From assembly GCA_965662485.1 (NCBI GenBank), contig CBFIIL010000034.1, positions 1 to 16,963 of the forward strand: a stretch of 16,963 nucleotides of DNA. The letters are read 5' to 3'. The notes under the pieces were generated by a model. It was not told the origin of the DNA and did not search any database. It was given only the letters and a program-made list of their open reading frames with translations. This document shows, piece by piece, positions 1-5,189 of this stretch (positions within the stretch are counted from its first letter, which is position 1; each line of letters begins with the position of its first letter). Origin of the DNA: UBA3537 sp965662485. Its GTDB lineage: Bacteria > Bacteroidota > Bacteroidia > Flavobacteriales > Flavobacteriaceae. Made by a program: the position numbers and the translations under genes.

Positions 1-86
1 ACAGGCTCATCATCCTTTGAGCAGGATGAAAAAAAAGCTATTGAGATTATAGCAATAGCTGAAAAAAATAAATTTAGTTTTCTCAT
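1..86 (-). CDS. Lipoprotein, N-terminal fragment (runs off window)
   Basis: Only the first 28 codons are in the window; the gene reads leftward from ATG at 84-86. The translation begins MRKLNLFFSAIAIISIAFFS and continues SCSKDDEPV. This is a charged n-region, a hydrophobic core of about 16 residues and a lipobox-like F-S-S-C with the lipidated cysteine at residue 22. The cysteine is followed by S-K-D-D-E, which matches the Bacteroidota lipoprotein export signal (a lysine and acidic residues just after the cysteine) that sends lipoproteins to the outer membrane and cell surface. The frame is far more protein-like than the competing plus-strand frame over the same bases. No mature domain is visible, so function is unknown. 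It follows ahcY on the same strand but is separated from it by a strong terminator, so it is probably transcribed independently. Confidence 0.8.
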   Translation of the reverse strand, partial: MRKLNLFFSAIAIISIAFFSSCSKDDEP

Positions 87-160
87 AGTAGTTTTGGGTT
101 TTTGTCTTATAACGAAAAAAATGCAGCTAAAATTGTGCCAAGTTAAAGATTTAGTCACAA

Positions 161-191
161 AAAAAGGCCTTAGAATTTCTAAGGCCTTTTT
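161..191. terminator. Bidirectional intrinsic terminator downstream of ahcY
   Basis: A perfect 14-bp inverted repeat, AAAAAGGCCTTAGA (161-174) with TCTAAGGCCTTTTT (178-191), has a three-base loop. T-runs flank it on both strands, so it should work in either direction. On the minus strand it lies 18 bases past the ahcY stop and should end that transcript before the lipoprotein gene. Confidence 0.9.
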
Positions 192-208
192 GTTAATTAA
201 AATTTATT

Positions 209-1525
209 TTAATATCGATAGTATTCTGGCTTGAATGGTCCATGTTGTTGTACACCAATATAACTTGCTTGGTCTTTTCTTAACTCTGTAAGTTCAACAC
301 CAATTTTTTCGAGATGCAGTTTTGCTACTTTTTCGTCCAAATGTTTTGGGAGCATATAGACTTTATTTTCATAAGCTTCTTTATTGTTCCACAATTCTAT
401 TTGTGCCAAAACTTGATTTGTAAATGAGTTACTCATTACAAAACTTGGGTGTCCAGTTGCACAACCTAGATTTACCAATCGGCCCTCAGCTAAAACAATA
501 ATATCATTGCCATCAACTGTGTATTTATCTACTTGAGCTTTGATTTCATTTTTGGTATGGCCATAATTTTCATTGAGCCATGCCATATCTATTTCGTTGT
601 CAAAGTGTCCTATGTTACAGACTATAGTCTTATCTTTCATTGCTTGAAAATGGTGACTTTGTACGATGTCTTTGTTACCCGTTGCTGTGACTACAATATC
701 TGTAACAGGAAGAATAGATTCGAGTTTTTTCACTTCAAATCCATCCATTGCAGCTTGCAATGCGCAAATTGGATCAATTTCAGTAATAGTTACAATACTT
801 CCAGCCCCTCTAAATGATGCTGCAGTTCCTTTTCCAACATCACCATAGCCACAAACGACAACACGTTTTCCAGCAAGCATAATGTCAGTTGCTCTACGCA
901 CAGCATCTACAGCACTTTCTTTACAACCGTATTTGTTGTCAAATTTACTTTTTGTTACAGAGTCATTAACATTGATAGCAGGTATGCCTAAAGTGCCATT
1001 TTGCATACGCTCATAGAGGCGATGTACACCTGTTGTTGTTTCCTCACTTAATCCATTGATGCCAGCAATAAGTTCTGGATAATGGTCAAAAACAAGGTTT
1101 GTCAAATCGCCACCATCATCCAAAATCATATTGAGTGGTTTTCGGTCTTCCCCAAAAAATAGAGTTTGCTCTATACACCAATCAAATTCCTCTTCGTTCA
1201 TACCTTTCCAAGCATATACAGGAATTCCTGCAGCGGCTATGGCAGCAGCAGCTTGATCTTGTGTAGAGAATATATTACAAGAACTCCATGTCACTTCTGC
1301 ACCAAGTGCGACAAGTGTTTCAATTAGTACAGCCGTTTGAATAGTCATGTGTAGACATCCAGCAATTCGTGCCCCTTTTAATGGTTGACTGTCTTTATAT
1401 TCTTCTCTAAGACTCATTAGGCCTGGCATTTCTGCCTCAGCCAATTCAATTTCTTTTCTTCCCCATTCTGCAAGAGACATGTCTTTTACTTTAAAGGGAA
1501 CATAAGGGATAGTTTTGACACTCAT
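209..1525 (-). CDS. ahcY: S-adenosylhomocysteine hydrolase
   Basis: Catalyses reversible NAD-dependent hydrolysis of S-adenosylhomocysteine to adenosine and homocysteine, clearing the product inhibitor of SAM-dependent methyltransferases. The protein has 438 residues, in the usual range for the family. Visible family signatures are WGRKEIELAEAEMPGL (21-36), SSCNIFSTQDQAAAA (81-95), the catalytic-region DDGGD (136-140) and SEETTTG (160-166). The Rossmann NAD-binding loop GYGDVGKG lies at 226-233, NIGHFDNEID at 304-313, and the C-terminal tail ends KPEYYRY, which normally reaches into the neighbouring subunit's NAD site. The enzyme is cytosolic and normally tetrameric. The ATG at 1525 gives the conventional N-terminus and lies about 75 bases past a predicted start site. 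It is monocistronic: divergent from the phosphopantetheinyl transferase gene and closed by the 161-191 terminator. Confidence 0.98.
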   Translation of the reverse strand: MSVKTIPYVPFKVKDMSLAEWGRKEIELAEAEMPGLMSLREEYKDSQPLKGARIAGCLHMTIQTAVLIETLVALGAEVTWSSCNIFSTQDQAAAAIAAAGIPVYAWKGMNEEEFDWCIEQTLFFGEDRKPLNMILDDGGDLTNLVFDHYPELIAGINGLSEETTTGVHRLYERMQNGTLGIPAINVNDSVTKSKFDNKYGCKESAVDAVRRATDIMLAGKRVVVCGYGDVGKGTAASFRGAGSIVTITEIDPICALQAAMDGFEVKKLESILPVTDIVVTATGNKDIVQSHHFQAMKDKTIVCNIGHFDNEIDMAWLNENYGHTKNEIKAQVDKYTVDGNDIIVLAEGRLVNLGCATGHPSFVMSNSFTNQVLAQIELWNNKEAYENKVYMLPKHLDEKVAKLHLEKIGVELTELRKDQASYIGVQQHGPFKPEYYRY

Positions 1526-1551
1526 TTGTTAAAATTTTAATTAGGTACTAG

Positions 1552-1584
1552 TTTGGAAAAAACCTCCAAAATAGTGTACTTTCG
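1552..1584 (+). promoter_or_regulatory. Predicted promoter of the phosphopantetheinyl transferase operon
   Basis: TTTG at 1552-1555 and TACTTTCG at 1577-1584, spaced 21 bases apart, resemble the Bacteroidota -33 and -7 (TAnnTTTG, one mismatch) elements. Transcription would begin near 1591, about 46 bases before the ATG at 1637. It faces the ahcY promoter, and the predicted transcripts overlap by roughly 10 bases. Confidence 0.45.
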
Positions 1585-1605
1585 TTTCAAGTTTCAATTA
1601 TGCTG

Positions 1606-1613
1606 CAAAGATA
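1606..1613 (-). promoter_or_regulatory. Predicted ahcY promoter -7 box (TATCTTTG)
   Basis: Read on the minus strand, 1613-1606 is TATCTTTG followed by C, an exact match to the Bacteroidota -7 consensus TAnnTTTG. Transcription would start near 1599, giving a leader of about 75 bases. A TTGG at 1643-1640 is a possible -33 element, but its 26-base spacing is longer than the usual 19-23. Confidence 0.6.
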
Positions 1614-1636
1614 GTTATTAACTTTTTAAATCTCAC

Positions 1637-2269
1637 ATGCCAATCTATAAATCCATAGCTGTAAATTCACAAACTAATGTTAAAATATGGAACATTACAG
1701 AGCCATGTATGGAATTGATGCAAAATGTTGAGTTAAAAAAAGAAAGTATCAACAAAGTTAACACAATGAAAAGTGAGCTTCATCAAAGAGGATTTTTGAG
1801 TGTACGTTTGCTTTTAAAAGCGTTTGGATATTCAGATTTTGATCTTTTCTATGATGGTAATGGGAAACCTCATTTAAAAGATGGTAACTATATTTCCATC
1901 ACACATTCATATACGTTTTCTGCAGTGGTAGTGAGCTCAAATCCTGTTGGTATTGATATTGAGAAGCAAAGAAAAAAAATAACAAACATCGCGTCAAAAT
2001 TTACAGGCTTTGAAGTGTGTTTTTTAAAAAAAAATAGTGAAGATTATATTCAAAAACTAACTTGGGTTTGGTGTATCAAAGAAGCGTTGTATAAACTTTA
2101 TGCAAAACCAGGAATGTCTTTTAAAAAACATTTTATGGTGATTCCTTTTGGAGAAGAAAAAAATTCTACAATAGCCTGGATTTTAGATGAAACTAACCGT
2201 CAACGTTTTGAAGGATTATTTTTAGAATTTGAAGGATTTGGTTGCGCCATAACAACGCCATTAATATGA
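1637..2269 (+). CDS. 4'-phosphopantetheinyl transferase superfamily protein (Sfp type)
   Basis: Transfers the 4'-phosphopantetheine arm of coenzyme A to a serine on a carrier protein, activating acyl- or peptidyl-carrier domains. The 210-residue length and motif order fit the Sfp/HetI-type, single-chain pseudodimeric family: SITHS at 87-91, the metal-binding GIDIE at 105-109 (Asp107, Glu109), and the second-half signature W-C-I-K-E-A-L-Y-K starting at Trp145 (Lys148, Glu149). The carrier-protein partner is not in this window, so whether it serves fatty-acid ACP or a secondary-metabolite carrier cannot be told. It is the first gene of a plus-strand run. Its TGA stop overlaps the ATG of the transporter gene (ATGA), which suggests translational coupling. 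The ATG at 1637 is the first in frame after the predicted promoter. Confidence 0.88.
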   Translation: MPIYKSIAVNSQTNVKIWNITEPCMELMQNVELKKESINKVNTMKSELHQRGFLSVRLLLKAFGYSDFDLFYDGNGKPHLKDGNYISITHSYTFSAVVVSSNPVGIDIEKQRKKITNIASKFTGFEVCFLKKNSEDYIQKLTWVWCIKEALYKLYAKPGMSFKKHFMVIPFGEEKNSTIAWILDETNRQRFEGLFLEFEGFGCAITTPLI

Positions 2270-2895
2270 ATGAAATTATTGATTTTTTTACGTCACCTTA
2301 TGCCAATGCAACCCCATTAAATATTTTTTTAGAACTTCTAGCTGTAGTTTTAGGTATTATAAGCGTATGGTTTGCCAAAAAAGAACATATTTTGGTTTTT
2401 CCTACAGGGATTGTAAGCACGTTGTTGTATGTATACATTTGTTATCAATTTGCGCTATACGGAGATGCTATTATAAATATTTATTATACACTAATGAGCT
2501 TGTATGGCTGGTTGATGTGGAGGAAACTAGTTGGTGGAAATGAAATTCAAATAACATATTCAAGCATTAAAGATATGACCAAAGCATTGGTGATATTTAG
2601 CACTACAGCAGTTTTTGTTGTTTTGGTTTATCTTTATTTTGATCGGTTTAATCAATTTGCTGACTATTTTGACACCTTTACCACAGGAATTTTCTTTGCA
2701 GCAATGTGGCTCATGGCCAATAAAAAAATAGAACATTGGTTGTTTTGGATTGTAGGAAATATAATCTCCATACCTTTGTACTTTACAAAAGGACTTGGGT
2801 TTTCTGGAATCCAGTTTACAATATTTTTGATTTTAGCAATTTTAGGATATCAAGAATGGAAAAAGAACTTGAACAACAGTCAGCCAACTGCATAA
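2266..2895 (+). CDS. pnuC: PnuC-family vitamin transporter (nicotinamide riboside or thiamine)
   Basis: Inner-membrane facilitator of the PnuC family, which moves uncharged vitamin precursors; import is made irreversible by cytosolic phosphorylation. The 209 residues are almost all hydrophobic, with about seven membrane segments (roughly 20-36, 41-60, 65-85, 104-124, 136-152, 156-173, 178-195). Family hallmarks are GDAIINIYYTLMSLYGWLMW (66-85), WLFWIVGNIISIPLY (158-172) and the terminal LAILGYQEWKK. I chose ATG 2266 rather than the in-frame ATG at 2242: it gives the ATGA overlap with the upstream stop and a normal N-terminus. The next gene, a NadR-like kinase, overlaps the end by 40 bases, the expected transporter-kinase partnership. 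The nearby TPP riboswitch and TonB receptor make the thiamine-specific relative PnuT a real alternative; substrate cannot be fixed by eye. Confidence 0.9.
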   Translation: MNEIIDFFTSPYANATPLNIFLELLAVVLGIISVWFAKKEHILVFPTGIVSTLLYVYICYQFALYGDAIINIYYTLMSLYGWLMWRKLVGGNEIQITYSSIKDMTKALVIFSTTAVFVVLVYLYFDRFNQFADYFDTFTTGIFFAAMWLMANKKIEHWLFWIVGNIISIPLYFTKGLGFSGIQFTIFLILAILGYQEWKKNLNNSQPTA

Positions 2896-3425
2896 GAGTC
2901 GTTTTATTTGGACCGGAATCTACTGGAAAAACAACACTTTCAACAGCTTTGGCCAAGCATTACAATACTGTTTTTGTTTCAGAATATGCTAGAGAATATT
3001 TGCAAAAAAAGTGGGATCAGCAAAAAGCCATTTGTTCCAAAGAGGATTTAATACCAATTGCAAAAGGGCAAATAAAATTAGAAAATGAATTAGCACAAAA
3101 AGCCAACAAGGTACTCATTTGCGATACTGATATATTGCAAACAAAAGTATATTCAGAAGTTTATTTTGATGGTTTTTGCGACTCTAATATTGAATTTTAT
3201 TCCCAAAAAAATCACTATGATTTATACTTTTTGTGTGAAATAGACGTTCCATGGGTGGAAGATGATTTACGAGATAAACCAAACGAAAGAAAGTTTATGT
3301 TTGATCGATTTGAATTGGAATTAAAAAAACAAAAGCTTTCATACATTAAGCTAAATGGCTCACATAATTATCGTTTTTCAACAGCAATAGCGTATATTGA
3401 CAACCTAATTGAATCCAAGAATTGA
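2856..3425 (+). CDS. NadR-like P-loop kinase (ribosylnicotinamide kinase type)
   Basis: Predicted cytosolic ATP-dependent kinase of 189 residues, related to the C-terminal ribosylnicotinamide kinase domain of NadR (AAA-type P-loop fold). The Walker A loop is GPESTGKT at 19-26, a Walker-B-like VLICDTD at 86-92, and YDLYFLCEIDVPWVEDDLRD at 121-140, closely resembling the NadR region that ends in PWV-x-D-x-L-R. The NMN adenylyltransferase and DNA-binding domains of full NadR are absent. The likely role is phosphorylating the nucleoside or vitamin brought in by the PnuC homologue, trapping it in the cell. ATG 2856 is chosen although the frame is open from 2736: the upstream stretch lies inside the transporter gene and has no family resemblance. 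The 40-base overlap and the TTGA junction with the next gene mark a tight operon. Thiamine as substrate is possible given the neighbours. Confidence 0.85.
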   Translation: MEKELEQQSANCIRVVLFGPESTGKTTLSTALAKHYNTVFVSEYAREYLQKKWDQQKAICSKEDLIPIAKGQIKLENELAQKANKVLICDTDILQTKVYSEVYFDGFCDSNIEFYSQKNHYDLYFLCEIDVPWVEDDLRDKPNERKFMFDRFELELKKQKLSYIKLNGSHNYRFSTAIAYIDNLIESKN

Positions 3426-4975
3426 AATTTACTAAGGAAGACATAAAGCAAATAGAGGACAAGGGGCTAGATTTAAAATCTGTAGAAAATCAATTATCAC
3501 ATTTGACACGCTCAAATTCTAATGTTAACTTATATGCCCCTGCAACCTTAGGAGATGGTATTATAAAGTTTTCAGAAGAAGAATCTCAATATTTTGCAAC
3601 TTTTTTTGACACAAATAAAAAAGAAAAATCGATTGTAAAATTTGTTCCCGCATCTGGTGCTGCATCTCGAATGTTTAAAAGTCTTTACACTTTTTTGGAC
3701 AACTATGATATTAATAAAGAAACAATAAATTCTTATGTCAATAGGACCAAAAGTGTAGACCTTTTTTTGTTTTTTGTTACTGTAGAAAAGTTACCTTTTC
3801 ATGACGATGTTTATGAAGCATTAAAAAAACACTTCTCAGAGTTTAACTTGTTGCCATTAGATAAAAAACGTTTGTTGTTCGTAGAGTTTTTATTATCTAA
3901 AAAGTATTTTGATTTTGGCGGATACCCAAAAGGATTATTACCCTATCACAATTATAAAACCCATATTTCCACAGCCTTTGAAGAACACCTTGTTGAGGCG
4001 AGTCAATATGCTGCTATTAATGGCAATGCAACACTCCATTTTACAATTTCAAATCAGCATCAAAAACAATTTTTAGAACATTATAAATCCATAAAAGAAA
4101 TTGTAGAATCCAAAACCAATTCAACTTTTGACGTTTCGTATTCCTTTCAGGATTCAAAAACTGATACTATTGCCATTACATTAGACAATAAACCTTTTAA
4201 GATCGATGGTAAATTATTGTTTCGTCCATCGGGGCATGGAGCACTTCTACATAATTTAAACGCCATTGATGCAGATTTGATTTTTATTAAAAACATTGAT
4301 AATGTGGTGATGCAACATTGCATGGATGAAATGGTGTATTACAAAACAATTTTGGGGGGCTATTTACTAAAAATTCAATCTAAAGCATTTGAATATGCAC
4401 ATCAACTCGATCAATCTGAAATTTCAGAAGAAGAAATTTATGAGATTGCAAATTTTCTTTCAAAGCAAATGAATGTATATATTTCACCAGAGTTTGAGAA
4501 ATATGCTGATCATTACAAAGTAGACTATTTAAAATCTAGGATTCATCGTCCAATACGAGTTTGTGGAATGGTAAAGAACGAAGGTGAGCCTGGTGGTGGT
4601 CCTTTTTGGATAAAACACGAAAATGGAGAATTGAGTTTGCAAATTGTAGAAATGAACCAAATTAACACCAAATCTAAAAGTCAAAATAAAATTGTAAAAT
4701 CTGCTACACATTTTAACCCCGTTGATATTGTTTGTGGGGTTAAAAATTACAAGGGTGAAAAGTATGATTTAAAGCAGTTTGTGGATGCTAAAACCCATTT
4801 TGTAGCCATAAAAAATAAATATGGTAAAAAGCTCAAAACTCTTGAGCAGCCAGGGCTTTGGAATGGTGGTATGGCTCTGTGGAATACTGTTTTTGTTGAA
4901 GTCCCTCTTTCAACTTTTAATCCTGTAAAAAAGGTACATGACTTACTAAAAGCATCACATCAATTGGAAGTTTAA
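3422..4975 (+). CDS. DUF4301 protein, probable UDPGP-like nucleotidyltransferase fold
   Basis: A 517-residue protein of the DUF4301 family, known mainly from Bacteroidota and without an established reaction. Visible blocks are VPASGAASRMFK (75-86), RPSGHGALLHNLN (268-280), DADLIFIKNIDN (283-294), CGMVKNEGEPGGGPFW (381-396) and GLWNGGMALWNTVFVEVP (478-495). The first three parallel, in order and spacing, the nucleotide loop, P-x-GHG and N-x-DN motifs of UDP-glucose/UDP-sugar pyrophosphorylases. From this I infer a GT-A-type nucleotidyltransferase, but not a substrate. The start is TTG at 3422, inside the preceding gene's stop (TTGA); the next in-frame ATG is about 84 codons later, beyond the conserved loop, so TTG is favoured. 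It has no signal peptide or membrane segment and is last in the operon, just before the TPP riboswitch. Confidence 0.85.
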   Translation: MKFTKEDIKQIEDKGLDLKSVENQLSHLTRSNSNVNLYAPATLGDGIIKFSEEESQYFATFFDTNKKEKSIVKFVPASGAASRMFKSLYTFLDNYDINKETINSYVNRTKSVDLFLFFVTVEKLPFHDDVYEALKKHFSEFNLLPLDKKRLLFVEFLLSKKYFDFGGYPKGLLPYHNYKTHISTAFEEHLVEASQYAAINGNATLHFTISNQHQKQFLEHYKSIKEIVESKTNSTFDVSYSFQDSKTDTIAITLDNKPFKIDGKLLFRPSGHGALLHNLNAIDADLIFIKNIDNVVMQHCMDEMVYYKTILGGYLLKIQSKAFEYAHQLDQSEISEEEIYEIANFLSKQMNVYISPEFEKYADHYKVDYLKSRIHRPIRVCGMVKNEGEPGGGPFWIKHENGELSLQIVEMNQINTKSKSQNKIVKSATHFNPVDIVCGVKNYKGEKYDLKQFVDAKTHFVAIKNKYGKKLKTLEQPGLWNGGMALWNTVFVEVPLSTFNPVKKVHDLLKASHQLEV

Positions 4976-5014
4976 AAAAAATACAAATATCTAGTATAAG
5001 TTTTATTTCTAATG

Positions 5015-5022
5015 TAACTTTG
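5015..5022 (+). promoter_or_regulatory. Predicted -7 box of the thiamine-regulated transcript (TAACTTTG)
   Basis: TAACTTTG matches TAnnTTTG exactly and would start transcription near 5029, immediately before the riboswitch core. No clear -33 TTTG is seen at the expected distance. The position relative to the aptamer supports it more than the -33 region does. Confidence 0.5.
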
Positions 5023-5035
5023 CACTGTTCTCAAT

Positions 5036-5104
5036 AAAGGGGTGCCGCAAGGCTGAGATCATACCCATTGAACCTAGAACAGGTAATGCTGTTTAGGGAA
5101 ATAC
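5036..5104 (+). ncRNA. TPP riboswitch (THI element)
   Basis: The aptamer core carries the diagnostic THI-box segments in order: GGGGTGCC (5039-5046), a GCAA loop, GGCTGAGA (5051-5058) with TCATACCC closing P2, then GAACCT (5070-5075), an AGGTAATGCTG segment (5081-5091), and TAGGGAA (5094-5100). GCTGAGA with GGTAATGC and AGGGAA is the thiamine pyrophosphate binding signature. Helices P2 (GGG/CCC) and P3 (GCC/GGC) can be drawn; the closing helix P1 is not obvious, so the edges are approximate. It lies between DUF4301 and the TonB receptor and should repress the receptor when TPP is plentiful. Confidence 0.95.
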
Positions 5105-5127
5105 TGAAACACAATGTTTCATTTTTT
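5105..5127 (+). terminator. Terminator-like hairpin after the TPP aptamer (candidate expression platform)
   Basis: TGAAACA (5105-5111) pairs with TGTTTCA (5115-5121) across a three-base loop and is followed by six T. It begins at the very end of the aptamer and lies in the leader of the receptor gene, so transcription attenuation is plausible. The stem has only two G-C pairs, so it would be weak. Confidence 0.5.
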
Positions 5128-5153
5128 AGTTTAATTTTATTTAACAAAGAATA

Positions 5154-5189
5154 ATGACCTCTTTTTATTCGATTAAAAAAATCGTATGA
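5154..5189 (+). CDS. Possible 11-residue leader peptide overlapping the receptor start
   Basis: An ATG at 5154 opens a frame encoding MTSFYSIKKIV, whose TGA stop (5187-5189) overlaps the ATG of the TonB receptor as ATGA, the same junction type used upstream in this locus. The frame differs from the receptor's, so it is not an N-terminal extension. It could couple translation to the receptor or be chance; there is no protein-family support. Confidence 0.25.
   Translation: MTSFYSIKKIV

Noticed and set aside
1..234. Plus-strand frame open from the window edge to a TGA at 232
   Set aside because: It reads through the 161-191 terminator palindrome, gives a sequence without recognisable family features, and the opposite strand encodes a clear lipoprotein signal peptide over the first 86 bases.
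533..848. Plus-strand ORFs inside ahcY
   Set aside because: They lie entirely within the highly conserved ahcY gene on the other strand and show no protein-like features of their own.
2242..2265. Upstream ATG adding eight residues to the PnuC homologue
   Set aside because: The ATG at 2266 makes the ATGA coupling with the previous stop and starts at the usual distance from the first membrane helix.
2736..2855. 40-codon N-terminal extension of the NadR-like kinase
   Set aside because: It is out-of-frame translation of the transporter's last membrane helices; the P-loop sits at the expected distance from ATG 2856.
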